Source: Chloroflexota bacterium (GTDB lineage: Bacteria > Chloroflexota > Anaerolineae > Promineifilales > Promineifilaceae). From it: a stretch of DNA of 30,670 nucleotides. The notes beneath the pieces are model-generated. The model was not told the DNA's origin. It saw only the letters and a list, made by a program, of their open reading frames with translations, and searched no databases. The position numbers were made by a program, and so were the translations under genes. Location: positions 1-30,670 of the forward strand of contig JAAEOP010000303.1 of assembly GCA_024223125.1 (NCBI GenBank), written 5' to 3'. How positions within the stretch are numbered: position 1 is the stretch's first letter; each line of letters begins with the position of its first letter. Below, in pieces: positions 9,401 to 16,886 of this stretch.

Positions 9401-9525
9401 CGGCCGTGTTACAAAATCTAGGCATCTGGGCTGGGCTATTGACCACTTTAACGGGGGGGCTGCTGGGTCTGCTCATCTACCGGCTAAGGATGACCGCATC
9501 AGGAAACGGCCACTTTGGAAAGTGA
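6475..9525 (+). CDS. Exported glycoside hydrolase family 3 protein with C-terminal membrane anchor
   Basis: 1016 residues from ATG 6475 (a TTG lies one codon earlier). A signal peptide (about 1-23) is followed by a GH3 N-terminal TIM barrel of the NagZ/beta-N-acetylhexosaminidase type: MTPEQRVGQLFLVTF, KHFPGFGASD (Lys at about 275) and the nucleophile Asp at about 376 in IVSDALGV. A GH3 C-terminal-like region follows. Next comes a beta domain of the bacterial Ig-like kind (about 760-860, with VDKNGNPVPDNTVV), a Pro/Thr-rich linker (about 868-905) and three membrane helices up to residue 1010. NagZ enzymes normally have His in KHFPGHGD; here that position is Phe with a longer loop, so the acid/base and substrate may differ. 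It probably acts on glycans outside the cell. It is convergent with the lipoprotein gene, with a hairpin over its stop codon. Confidence 0.88.
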   Translation: MRRIFLTLVLFTAVLLNAPTVTAVSPSPATVRQEATPTSQLELISEDERVERLLADMTPEQRVGQLFLVTFVGDQVTSESDITDLILNYHVGGVTLDRDNDNLTGYGDLANVPLQVATLTTDLQSLALTGKLASITDTLETEIEEALPPTLIPGNLAQPSLPLFIAINHEGDGYPFTGIMNGLTGVPSNMAIGATWQPKNARLVGQVVGQELTAVGVNMLLGPALDVLENSNPDSPGDMGVRSFGGDPYWVGLMGQAYTGGVHEGSNGRVAVIAKHFPGFGASDRPLHEDIPTVQKQLNQLMQVELVPFFAVTGETINDDKKADGLLSAHIRYQGFQGNVQASTKPISLDPQALSTLLSLSQFSNWRNNGGLIVSDALGVRAIERFYDSTEQQFPHRVVTKDAFLAGNDLLYLADFALGDNAPYEEQLANMKDTILWFQERYQSDVAFQMQVDAAVQRILKLKLRLYGDDLTVEQVVGETVLEGRTAVLGQNEPAIFDVAQQSLTLISPSPDVLAERITRPPGPGENIIIFTDVRLAQQCTECPPQPLISQTAIQERILSLYGPQASAQVESSQISSYNFDDLSAFLAAGSEPIIYNGIPITPTLIPDVATTPEFEATVQFPTATPPSDYLVQESLRDVDWIIFALLDNKTSNQALSEFLALRPDLLRDHQVIAFAYNAPYYLDTTEITQLTAYYGVYSKVNSFIDASVRALFQELPLQGALPVNVQAIRYDLLDTTQPDPAQVIPLRYVTEGESVESSDNGDPPLAVSVGDTLRLQTGVIVDKNGNPVPDNTVVRFIERDRVQGSLNIFAEVSTLNGMAQLDYVLQARTEGGQFRIGVQAGEALISQELDISVSDSEQGEAQVVIINPTPAPTSTPIPTATPTLTPTSIPSETPSPTAIPQPAPELPMEPSVRIELSEFWMLTAVTTALFTIMGIALLVGNQRDMGLEYRLGWPLWGVMGGLFFYIYYALGLPGTAVLQNLGIWAGLLTTLTGGLLGLLIYRLRMTASGNGHFGK

Positions 9526-9529
9526 CCGT
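9506..9529. terminator. Hairpin overlapping the GH3 stop codon
   Basis: ACGGCCACTTT and AAAGTGACCGT pair with one mismatch around a 2-base gap. The stop codon (9523-9525) lies in the right arm. It sits between convergent genes and may act as a bidirectional terminator, although no T-run follows directly. Confidence 0.4.
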
Positions 9530-9541
9530 CTCCAATCAAAA

Positions 9542-10345
9542 TTATTGTTCAAGCAGCAGCGTAATATCGCCTATGCCACCATCAATACTTACTGTCAATG
9601 TCACCGGTGAATCTTCATACGCTTCATTAACATAGCTGTCACCTTCCATACGGAACCCGTTGGCATTCAAATCACCCAAACCCATATCAGCATTCACAAT
9701 GACACCAATATCTGAAGGCACAACAACTGTAAAACTTCCCACCCCGGCCTCAACAGAAACAGTAGCGTCGGCATCCCAATCGCCTGTCATGTCCAATAAC
9801 ACTTCACCCACACCGGCATCAATGTCAGCCTGACGCAATGGACTGCCCCCTAAACGAATTTCAGTTTCGCCAGCGCCAGTCTCCACTGTTACTGTTTCCA
9901 GAGTCAACTTTGCCAGATTCAGGTTGCTTTCCCCGGCTCCCAGACTGATGTGCATATTCATGGGTACATCTTCGTTAAACTGCAAATTCCAGACATATTC
10001 TAAATTTTCGTCGGGAAAGCCTTCAACAAAAACATCGGGTTGCTTAATGGTGAGACGGCCGTTTTCGCCACTTACATCATATGAAACTTCCGGCTCCCAG
10101 TCGGCCACATTGTAACTAAATGTGCCTTCCATAAGATTAGAAGCTCCCCCAGCTACCGACATTTTACCAATGCCCATATCTACATCTACGGTTACTGTGG
10201 CCGCATTCCCCACCTCAATCGTTTCTAATTTGGTTTGTAATGGCCCAGTTTCCATAGAGCCTAAGTCACAAGCGGCCAGACCAAAAATCAGACCAATCAA
10301 TCCAATCCATAAAAGTGAATAAACTCGTTTCGGGACAATCATCAT
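9542..10345 (-). CDS. Putative lipoprotein with DUF4097/LiaF-like beta-repeat domain
   Basis: 267 residues from ATG 10345, chosen because AAGGAG lies 5 bases upstream. The N-terminus has a hydrophobic stretch ending in a lipobox (LAAC, Cys near residue 26), so the protein should be lipid-anchored outside the membrane. The rest is a chain of short beta strands repeating an alternating Gly/acidic pattern (DMGIGKMSV, SLGAGESNL, TGAGETEI, DAGVGEVLL, EAGVGSFTV, DMGLGDLNA, DGGIGDITL). This resembles the single-stranded beta-helix repeats of DUF4097/LiaF-type adhesin-like domains. These are linked to envelope stress sensing in other bacteria, but the role here is unknown. It faces the GH3 gene tail to tail. 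Confidence 0.75.
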   Translation of the reverse strand: MMIVPKRVYSLLWIGLIGLIFGLAACDLGSMETGPLQTKLETIEVGNAATVTVDVDMGIGKMSVAGGASNLMEGTFSYNVADWEPEVSYDVSGENGRLTIKQPDVFVEGFPDENLEYVWNLQFNEDVPMNMHISLGAGESNLNLAKLTLETVTVETGAGETEIRLGGSPLRQADIDAGVGEVLLDMTGDWDADATVSVEAGVGSFTVVVPSDIGVIVNADMGLGDLNANGFRMEGDSYVNEAYEDSPVTLTVSIDGGIGDITLLLEQ

Positions 10346-10490
10346 GTTCGCTCCTTGACAAGAAAATGATCCACACGGACACATCTTCTCGTTATTGTAT
10401 TTCAGTAATTATGAAGAATCTGTGAGGGTATACGCGCTGTTTCAGGAAAGAGTTGCGGGAAAATCAACCCATTTGGTTGACTGTAAAGGA

Positions 10491-11402
10491 TTATACAAAA
10501 TCACGGTTAAGGTCCATATCGGCCCAGGAAAGCGGGTCTTCGGCCGGTTCCAAATGGGTCAGCACAGAAACAGGCGCCAGAGCGTGGCAGAGGTCACATT
10601 CCATCTTTTCTAATAAGGTGTGGCCACGTTGTACACTCCACTTACCCGGCACTTGAATATGAACGGAGACAAAACGCTGCGCGCCGGCCTGCCGGGTTCG
10701 CAAGGCGTGGTAATGGATGCCTTGTGCTTCATAATTTCCTAGAATGGTTTTGACTTGCCCCACTTCTTCTGCAGGCAAAGATTTATCCATCAAACCGTTC
10801 ACCGCTTCTCGCACCAGACCAAATCCGGTCATGCTGATTTGAACAGCCACTACAAGGGCGATGACGGCGTCTAACCACAGCCAGCCGGTCAAGCCAACAA
10901 TGGCAATCCCCAGCAAAACGCCGCCCGTTGTCCACACATCGGTAAGCAGATGACGGCCGTTAGCCCGCAATGTCAATGAACGATACCGTCGTCCAGCCCG
11001 CAGCAAAACAAAGGCGGTCAACCCATTACAAAATGCCGCTATCAGGGAGACAAATAACCCCAGCCCCACTTGTTCTAAGGGATGGGGGTTCAACAGGCGT
11101 GGCACGGCCGTAACCACAATCAACCCCGCCGCTGCCAAAATTAATACTCCTTCCAACCCGCCAGAGAAATATTCTGCTTTGCTGTGCCCAAAAGCATGTT
11201 CCTTATCCGGCGGACGGGCGGCAATGATGAGGGTGATTAAAGCGACTACGGCCGTCACCAAATTCACCCCCGATTCCAACCCGTCAGACAACAGCCCCAC
11301 CGAACCGGTAAGCTGGTAAGCGCCCACTTTTAGGGCGATGGTGAGAACGGCCGTACCCAATGACAGCCAGGCAAAACGGGTCAACTGCGAATGTTGTTGC
11401 AT
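10491..11402 (-). CDS. Cation diffusion facilitator (CDF) family metal efflux transporter
   Basis: 303 residues. Six membrane helices lie in the first about 210 residues. The metal-site signatures of the family are present: SDGLES in helix 2 and HLLTDVWTT in helix 5, together with the HAFGHSKAEY loop. The C-terminal cytoplasmic ferredoxin-like domain (about 215-295) contains HYHALRTRQAG and ends with HLEP, as in Zn/Fe/Mn exporters of this family. It should export a divalent cation, often Zn(II), in exchange for protons; the metal cannot be told from sequence. It is a single gene upstream of the lipoprotein gene on the same strand, about 145 bp apart, so co-transcription is possible. Confidence 0.93.
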   Translation of the reverse strand: MQQHSQLTRFAWLSLGTAVLTIALKVGAYQLTGSVGLLSDGLESGVNLVTAVVALITLIIAARPPDKEHAFGHSKAEYFSGGLEGVLILAAAGLIVVTAVPRLLNPHPLEQVGLGLFVSLIAAFCNGLTAFVLLRAGRRYRSLTLRANGRHLLTDVWTTGGVLLGIAIVGLTGWLWLDAVIALVVAVQISMTGFGLVREAVNGLMDKSLPAEEVGQVKTILGNYEAQGIHYHALRTRQAGAQRFVSVHIQVPGKWSVQRGHTLLEKMECDLCHALAPVSVLTHLEPAEDPLSWADMDLNRDFV

Positions 11403-11791
11403 ACCCCTATTGTGCCTGTATTTCGGGGTGGAGGTCTAGACACGGCCGTCGAAAAATATGTTAGCTCGGCAAAATCAGTTACCAATATAGTTCAAAACAA
11501 CAATTTTCAGCTATCTAATCTGCAATCTGGTGAATAATTACAATATTCGTGTAATTCGTGGCGAAAAAAGAAAAGAACATCGAGTCTGCAATCACCTTAA
11601 TCTACCTCATTTACAACTCGCAAATCAACTAGCACTCAAGTATACTCCCCCTGGATTTATCTAAGTAAATTAGTATCCATTCAGACCCTATGGGTTTTTC
11701 ACTTAATCTAACGGGTACACTCAGGAGTAAAAACCCTTAGGGTCTTGGTAGCCCCCTGAATGAGTACGTAAATTATTTGATGGAGAACTAT
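11403..11791. other. Intergenic stretch between divergent CDF and fni genes
   Basis: 389 bp, AT-rich, with no open frame of interest. It contains one ACGGCCGT octamer (about 11442) and the nested inverted repeat at 11678-11762 just before fni. Promoters for both genes should lie here, but none was assigned. Confidence 0.4.
11678..11762. repeat. Nested inverted repeat upstream of fni
   Basis: AGACCCTATGGGTTTTT (11683-11699) pairs with its near-complement at 11729-11745 (one mismatch), across a 29-base loop. Outer arms CATTCAG (11678-11684) and CTGAATG (11756-11762) add further pairing. The element ends about 30 bp before the fni start, so it is either a leader structure affecting fni expression or a small MITE-like insertion. 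Confidence 0.5.
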
Positions 11792-12838
11792 ATGAGTTCT
11801 GCCCCCAACAATGACATCACCGAACGCCGTAAAGCAGATCACATCCGCATCAATCTGGAAGAGGATGTGAACTTTAAACAGTTAACCACCGGTCTGGAAA
11901 ATTACTTTTTTATGCACCAGGCCTTACCCGAAATTGATCTGGCAAACGTAACCACCATCACCAAACTATTCGGTAAAACACTCCACACCCCCCTCCTCAT
12001 TTCCTCCATGACCGGCGGCACGGCCGAAGCGCGAGAAATCAACCGTACGTTGGCCGCAGGCGCTCAGGAAGCGGGTATTGCAATGGGACTCGGCTCTATG
12101 CGGGCGGCCGTCGAAGATGAATCATTGGCCAGCACCTACCGTGTCCGCGATGTCGCCCCCGATATTTTGCTGTTTGCCAATTTAGGCGCTGTGCAGTTGA
12201 ACTATGGCTACGGCCTGGACGAATGTTTGCTGCTGATAGAAATGATTCAAGCCGATGCCCTCATTTTACATTTCAACCCCCTGCAAGAAGCAGTGCAACC
12301 TGAAGGAGATGGCAACTTTGCCAACCTGCTGCCCAAAATCGAGCAAATTTGCAAAGCTCTACCTGTGCCCGTCATCGCCAAAGAAGTTGGTTGGGGATTT
12401 GCTCAAGAGACAGCGCGACAGTTAGCTAACGCTGGTATCGCGGCCATTGATGTGGCCGGAGCGGGAGGCACATCCTGGAGCCAGGTAGAGATGTACCGTG
12501 CCCCCACCGCTCGCCACGCGCGGGTGGCCGGGGCTTTTATTGATTGGGGTATTCCTACGGCCGTGTCCGTGCAATATTGCCGCCAGGCAGCTCCCCACCT
12601 GCCCATCTTCGCCAGCGGCGGCATTCGCAGCGGCATTGAAGTGGCCAAATGTATCGCTTTGGGGGCCAATCTGGTTGGTCTGGCAGGGGACTTTTTGCGT
12701 GCGGCCGATGAAGATGGCATCCATGGTGTTATTGCCCTGGCCGAGATGATCACGGCCGAACTGCGGGTGGCCATGTTTTGCAGCGGTGCGAAAGACCTGG
12801 TTGAATTAAGTAACACCCCTTTACATACAAAATATTAA
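11792..12838 (+). CDS. fni: Type 2 (FMN-dependent) isopentenyl-diphosphate delta-isomerase
   Basis: 348 residues from ATG 11792. This start was chosen over earlier in-frame TTG/ATG codons (11777, 11780) because GGAG lies 6 bases before it. The enzyme interconverts IPP and DMAPP using reduced FMN. Family motifs: [15 protein letters not shown] at the N-terminus, [51 protein letters not shown] (Gln/Glu of the active site), [10 protein letters not shown] (Lys), [10 protein letters not shown] (phosphate/FMN loop) and ASGGIRSG. The length is normal. The next gene, 93 bp downstream on the same strand, is a prenyl diphosphate synthase that would use its products, and HMG-CoA reductase is about 4 kb away. 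Confidence 0.95.
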   Translation: MSSAPNNDITERRKADHIRINLEEDVNFKQLTTGLENYFFMHQALPEIDLANVTTITKLFGKTLHTPLLISSMTGGTAEAREINRTLAAGAQEAGIAMGLGSMRAAVEDESLASTYRVRDVAPDILLFANLGAVQLNYGYGLDECLLLIEMIQADALILHFNPLQEAVQPEGDGNFANLLPKIEQICKALPVPVIAKEVGWGFAQETARQLANAGIAAIDVAGAGGTSWSQVEMYRAPTARHARVAGAFIDWGIPTAVSVQYCRQAAPHLPIFASGGIRSGIEVAKCIALGANLVGLAGDFLRAADEDGIHGVIALAEMITAELRVAMFCSGAKDLVELSNTPLHTKY

Positions 12839-12931
12839 ACAATACAGGTCATTCCCCCACCTCCATGGGGGCAAGCTCTGCGAGGGCAGAAATCCACACA
12901 TTGTAACCTTCGCGGGTATGACAGTCGAGAG

Positions 12932-13972
12932 ATGAAGGACACCAAACAAATGAATGAATTACAAATATTAGGCGAAACAATGCGCACGGCCGTTGACAGC
13001 GAAATGCGATCTGTCCTCCAGGCCACCGAATCTACTCCCGACCTATTCCATGGCATGATGCACTACCACATGGGCTGGCGCAACGCCGACATGCAGTCGG
13101 CTCACGTTCACGCCGGCAAGCAAATTCGCCCCGTTCTATTGCTGCTCGTCTGCCAGGCGGCCGGCGGCGATTGGCAGCAAGCTGTACCCGCTGCGGCCGC
13201 CATCGAACTACTACACAACTTTTCTCTTATCCATGATGATATTGAAGATGCCAGCCCCACCCGCCGCGGCCGTAAAACAGTGTGGCAAATTTGGGGCATC
13301 GAGCAAGCCATTAATACCGGCGACGCCATGTTTGCCCTGGCCCACATTGCCATGAACCGTCTACATGATCGTGGCGTGTCTGCCAATATTGTCGTTCGCG
13401 CCCTGCGCCGCTTTGACGAAACTTGTGTGCGGCTAACTCAAGGCCAACAAGCAGACATGGCCTTTGAAACCCGCGACACGGTTATGGTAGATGAGTATTT
13501 GGATATGATTACGGGGAAAACGGCCGTACTCCTTTCCCTTTGCGCGGAATTGGGCGCCTTGATCGCCGGACAGAATAAGCAAACAGTGTCCCATTACACC
13601 CAATTTGGCCTGGACGCTGGACTGGCTTTTCAAGTGATTGATGACATCCTGGGCATTTGGGGGGATGAATCCCTCATCGGCAAATCCGCCTCCACCGACA
13701 TCAGTACCAAAAAGAAAACGCTGCCCGTGTTGTATGGTCTGGAAAAAAGCGCTGCTTTACGCAATCTTTACCTCAGCGCCGAACCTGACAACGCCTTTGT
13801 GGAACAGGTTGTAGCCCTACTCAATGAAATTGGCTCCCGCGACTTTGCTACCCAAAAAGCCACTGCCTACACTCAAAGCGCCCTGGGCAACCTGGAAGCA
13901 GCCCATCCCCGCGGCGAAGCATACACGGCTCTACACCAGTTAACCGATATGCTGCTGAACCGCGATTATTAA
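12932..13972 (+). CDS. Polyprenyl diphosphate synthase (trans-type; FPP/GGPP class)
   Basis: 346 residues from ATG 12932; a second start at 12950 (MNELQ) has AAGGA about 10 bases upstream and may be the real one. It condenses IPP with an allylic diphosphate. The first Asp-rich motif DDIED lies at about 102-106 in LIHDDIEDASPTRRGRKTVW, the second as IDDILG at about 236-241, with the KQIRP motif upstream. Phe lies five residues before the first motif, a position that limits product length, so a C15-C20 product is likelier than a long chain; this is inference. It follows fni by 93 bp on the same strand, and the two are probably co-transcribed. A 19-bp segment containing its stop codon is duplicated just downstream. 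Confidence 0.92.
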   Translation: MKDTKQMNELQILGETMRTAVDSEMRSVLQATESTPDLFHGMMHYHMGWRNADMQSAHVHAGKQIRPVLLLLVCQAAGGDWQQAVPAAAAIELLHNFSLIHDDIEDASPTRRGRKTVWQIWGIEQAINTGDAMFALAHIAMNRLHDRGVSANIVVRALRRFDETCVRLTQGQQADMAFETRDTVMVDEYLDMITGKTAVLLSLCAELGALIAGQNKQTVSHYTQFGLDAGLAFQVIDDILGIWGDESLIGKSASTDISTKKKTLPVLYGLEKSAALRNLYLSAEPDNAFVEQVVALLNEIGSRDFATQKATAYTQSALGNLEAAHPRGEAYTALHQLTDMLLNRDY

Positions 13973-14018
13973 CTAAAACACCAGCAATTCCCGCAGTGAA
14001 TTATTAACTAAAACACCA
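13965..14018. repeat. 19-bp direct repeat at the 3' end of the prenyl synthase gene
   Basis: ATTATTAACTAAAACACCA occurs at 13965-13983, covering the stop codon, and again exactly at 14000-14018, 35 bp later. It looks like a recent short duplication. Confidence 0.8.
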
Positions 14019-14050
14019 TCTCATGGCCGTGTTATTTGATAAGACTTCTA

Positions 14051-14084
14051 AAGTCCCCGACACTTTCCAAAGTGCCGGGGACTT
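14051..14084. terminator. Hairpin of the CCCGGCACTT family, downstream of the prenyl synthase
   Basis: AAGTCCCCGACACTT (14051-14065), a 4-base loop, then AAGTGCCGGGGACTT (14070-14084), with one mismatch. A near-identical hairpin lies at 28386-28418, and the same core ends the 95-bp elements. It may terminate the fni-prenyl synthase transcript, but its repetition suggests a REP-like element. Confidence 0.6.
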
Positions 14085-14136
14085 GTCAGCAAAACCACAC
14101 ATAGTTGAATCTGCCATAGACCGAATGTTCTAATTG

Positions 14137-14145
14137 TGTTATACT
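14137..14145 (+). promoter_or_regulatory. Possible extended -10 promoter of the VOC gene
   Basis: TGTTATACT matches an extended -10 (TGN followed by TATACT, 14140-14145), about 70 bases before the VOC start. No good -35 is present at the usual distance. Confidence 0.35.
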
Positions 14146-14216
14146 TTTTTCACATTATTACCTAACACTACCCCATCTCTTTTCCATCCCTATTTCTTAA
14201 AAAGGAGAATAATCAA

Positions 14217-15014
14217 ATGCAAGTTGTGAAAGAATATCCTGATGGTCTTTTTAACTGGGTTGATTTAGCCACCACAGATATGGCTGGTGCGAAAGCTTTT
14301 TACAGTGGCTTATTTGGCTGGGAAGCTGAAGATTTACCCACAGATGTTGGAGCGCCCTACACCATGTTCAAAATTGAGGGGCACAATGTGGCCGGTATGA
14401 GCGCCATGCCACCCGAAATGCAAGCACAAGGCATCCCCCCCATTTGGTCATCTTATATAAAGCATAATAATGCAGATGAAATTGCTGCCAAAGCAGAAAC
14501 TGCCGGAGCCACCATTATGATGCCCCCTATGGATGTGATGGATGCCGGCCGCATGATGTTTGCCCAGGACCCAACCGGGGCAATGTTTGGTGTTTGGCAA
14601 CCCAATAACCACATTGGGGCACAATTGGTGAACCAACCCAATACGCTTGTGTGGAACGAGCTGAACACACGAGATGCCGAAACGAGTAAAGCGTTTTATG
14701 AAACGGTTTTTGGCTGGACGACTGAGTCGGATCCAAATGGGTATGGGATGTTTCAAAATAACGGCCGTACCCAGGCAGGATTGCTCACCATGGATGAATC
14801 ATTTGGCGACATGCCCACAACTTGGATGGTTTACTTCTTTGTTGAAGATGTCAATGCAGCCAGTGCAAAGGTGAAAGAATTAGGCGGAAACATTGTTGTG
14901 CCCGCCACCCCTGCTGGTGAACTAGGCCATTTCTCTGTTGTACAAGACCCGCAAGGCGGTACATTCACAATTATGCAATTTAGCGGCCCAATTGATCCCC
15001 CACCTGGATATTAA
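14217..15014 (+). CDS. Two-domain VOC (glyoxalase/bleomycin-resistance-like) family protein
   Basis: 265 residues with two tandem VOC modules, about 8-125 and 135-258. Each opens with a similar strand-helix motif (NWVDLATTDMAGAKAFYSGL and WNELNTRDAETSKAFYETVF) and ends with a DPTG/DPQG turn before the last strand (FAQDPTGAMFGVWQ, VVQDPQGGTFTIMQF). VOC proteins use paired beta-alpha-beta-beta-beta units, often holding a metal, to act on or bind small molecules; this subgroup is usually annotated only as VOC family protein. Metal ligands and substrate cannot be assigned. AAGGAG about 9 bases upstream supports the start. It is a single gene with its own probable promoter and a hairpin after it. 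Confidence 0.9.
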   Translation: MQVVKEYPDGLFNWVDLATTDMAGAKAFYSGLFGWEAEDLPTDVGAPYTMFKIEGHNVAGMSAMPPEMQAQGIPPIWSSYIKHNNADEIAAKAETAGATIMMPPMDVMDAGRMMFAQDPTGAMFGVWQPNNHIGAQLVNQPNTLVWNELNTRDAETSKAFYETVFGWTTESDPNGYGMFQNNGRTQAGLLTMDESFGDMPTTWMVYFFVEDVNAASAKVKELGGNIVVPATPAGELGHFSVVQDPQGGTFTIMQFSGPIDPPPGY

Positions 15015-15044
15015 AGTCCCCTAATATTTTTGCCGCTTATTCAA

Positions 15045-15091
15045 GACTACAACGAGTGGAGAATTTCATTTTTTCTTCATTCGTTGTAGTC
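15045..15091 (+). terminator. Hairpin downstream of the VOC gene
   Basis: GACTACAACGAGTGGAGAA and TTCTTCATTCGTTGTAGTC pair with a few mismatches, 30 bp after the VOC stop codon. A run of six T lies in the loop region rather than after the stem, so it is only a probable terminator. Confidence 0.5.
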
Positions 15092-15243
15092 ATAGCAAGA
15101 AACTAAAAACATTTTCCGACCCCCAATCCCCAAATTTAGAGAACCTGTAGCAAATTGACGGACATAATTTGCAATGATAATATCTACCCGTGTAGCATGG
15201 ATACGGTGGCTGCCTATTTCTCCAAACGGCTATGTTATATGTT

Positions 15244-15338
15244 GTAATCATTCACTCCCCCAAGGTGCCCGGCACTTATAAACGAGTGTGGGACTCCAGT
15301 AGACTTGGTAATGAAGTGCCGGACACCTGAATGGTTAC
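15244..15338. mobile_element. 95-bp MITE/REP-like palindromic element, copy 1
   Basis: The ends are GTAATCATTCA and TGAATGGTTAC, and inside them GGTGCCCGGCACTT and AAGTGCCGGACACC form a second pair of inverted arms. The sequence is nearly identical (about five differences) to the reverse complement of 24301-24395, which has the same length. There is no coding capacity, so it would depend on a transposase in trans. It lies about 30 bp before the start of the DAGK-fusion gene and may separate it from its promoter. With the hairpin at 15045-15091 it accounts for the 15015-15369 gap. Confidence 0.8.
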
Positions 15339-15369
15339 TATATGTTAGGTGATTCAAAAGGTGAAAAAT

Positions 15370-16782
15370 ATGAAAGACAATACCATCCATTTAATCTTGG
15401 CTGTATTTGATGGACAAGATAACGCAGAAACGGCCGTGCAGAAGTTACCCAAACGAGACCGGCATGTAATTTCGGCCGTTGTCATGCAAAAAGACGCTGC
15501 CGAACAAGTGACCTTCCAAGACATCGGGCGCACCCCGCGCCGAGGGGCAGTGAACGGGGTCATTCTGGGTGGCATTGTCGGTTTGTTGACCGGTGGCGCA
15601 GGTCTGGCATTGGGTGCATTGGGAGGTGTTATTGGTCATCATTCCACTAAAAAGAAACAAGCGGTCAATATGATTCCTGAACAGTTAGGAAAAGTAGCCG
15701 GTTCCTTAGGGCCAGATTCTTCGGCCATTATTGCCATCGTTAAAGGTGAGCCAAAAACGGAAACGATTACTGTCATTAAGGAAATGGGGGGCGACATATT
15801 CGAAGCAACCATCTCCCCGGAAGCAGCTAGTCAACTGGATGATCAGGCAGATGAAGCGTATGCCACCCTGCTGGCAGCATTGGCTGAGAAAACGGGCGGG
15901 GAGGCAAAATTGAGGGTTCCCTACCCCAAAATCCATATCATCATCAATCCTGTATCTGGCAAAGATCAACCCATCCTCAACGTACTTAACGACACTTTTT
16001 ACCATCATGGCGTGGAGTGGGACATCAGTATCACAAAAAAGTTTGGCGATGCCACTGAATTTGCCCGCCAGGCGGCCGCAGCCGGTTACGATCTGGTTGT
16101 GGGCTACGGTGGCGACGGAACCCAGCATGAGATCGCCAATGGAGTGATGGGAACCGGCGTACCTATGGGTGTTTTACCCGGGGGCACAGGCAATGGTTTT
16201 GGCAACGAGCTGGGCCTTCCGACCGAACTGAGACCGGCCGTCGAACTGCTTTGCACCAGCTATAACCAGCGCAAAATTGACATTGTGAAAATGGAAGAAG
16301 GCTACTTTGTGCAACGCCTCTTTACTGGCATTGAACCAGAAGAACAGACCAGCCGCGAAGACAAAAACAAGTACGGCACACTGGCTTATCTGATGCGCGA
16401 CATCAAACGCATGAGTGAAATCCAGGACATTCAATACTACCTGAAAGTAGATGGCGAAAAAATTGACATCATGGGCTACAAGTGCTACGTCGTCAATTCC
16501 GCTAAAGCAGGCACAGGGCTTTCTATCAGCCAAAAATTTGAGGTGGATGACGGCTATATTGATGTATTCATGCTCAGTCGCAATCGCCAAAGTTCCAGCG
16601 CGGCGCTTGAACGCTTTTTTAACTTGGACACGGAAAAAGCGGGTATGTATTATTGGCGTGGGCAAGAAATTGAAATTGCTGCGGCCACAGACCAACCCGT
16701 TTGGACCGACGGCGAATACACCGGACGCACCCCCGTCTCAATGAAGGTGATTCCAGGCGGCTTGATGGTAGCAGTTCGGTAG
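15370..16782 (+). CDS. DUF1269-like domain fused to a diacylglycerol/lipid kinase catalytic domain
   Basis: 470 residues from ATG 15370; an in-frame GTG at 15349 is less likely because AAGGTG lies 7 bases before the ATG. The N-terminal about 175 residues resemble DUF1269: a short alpha/beta start (IHLILAVFDGQDNAETAVQKL), then a Gly-rich hydrophobic hairpin (GGIVGLLTGGAGLALGALGG) that may insert in the membrane. From about 180 there is a DAGK catalytic domain of the LCB5/YegS type: IIINPVSGK, the nucleotide loop GYGGDGTQHEIANG (GGDGT at 247-251), LPGGTGNGFGNELG, and a C-terminal beta domain ending WTDGEYTGRTPVSMKVIPGG. It should phosphorylate a lipid with ATP; the lipid is unknown. Fusion to a possible membrane-sensing domain is unusual. 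Confidence 0.85.
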   Translation: MKDNTIHLILAVFDGQDNAETAVQKLPKRDRHVISAVVMQKDAAEQVTFQDIGRTPRRGAVNGVILGGIVGLLTGGAGLALGALGGVIGHHSTKKKQAVNMIPEQLGKVAGSLGPDSSAIIAIVKGEPKTETITVIKEMGGDIFEATISPEAASQLDDQADEAYATLLAALAEKTGGEAKLRVPYPKIHIIINPVSGKDQPILNVLNDTFYHHGVEWDISITKKFGDATEFARQAAAAGYDLVVGYGGDGTQHEIANGVMGTGVPMGVLPGGTGNGFGNELGLPTELRPAVELLCTSYNQRKIDIVKMEEGYFVQRLFTGIEPEEQTSREDKNKYGTLAYLMRDIKRMSEIQDIQYYLKVDGEKIDIMGYKCYVVNSAKAGTGLSISQKFEVDDGYIDVFMLSRNRQSSSAALERFFNLDTEKAGMYYWRGQEIEIAAATDQPVWTDGEYTGRTPVSMKVIPGGLMVAVR

Positions 16783-16886
16783 ATGATTCTGCTGACATTG
16801 TGCAGTTTACGCCAACTTCAACGGGTACAACAAATGGATAAGGTATAAGGTGCGGAATGTGGGTGCGATGTATTGGGGTACGACAT

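Noticed and set aside
12839..12931. Riboswitch between fni and the prenyl synthase
   Set aside because: Only a 6-bp CCCCCA/TGGGGG hairpin is present, too short and with no known aptamer pattern.
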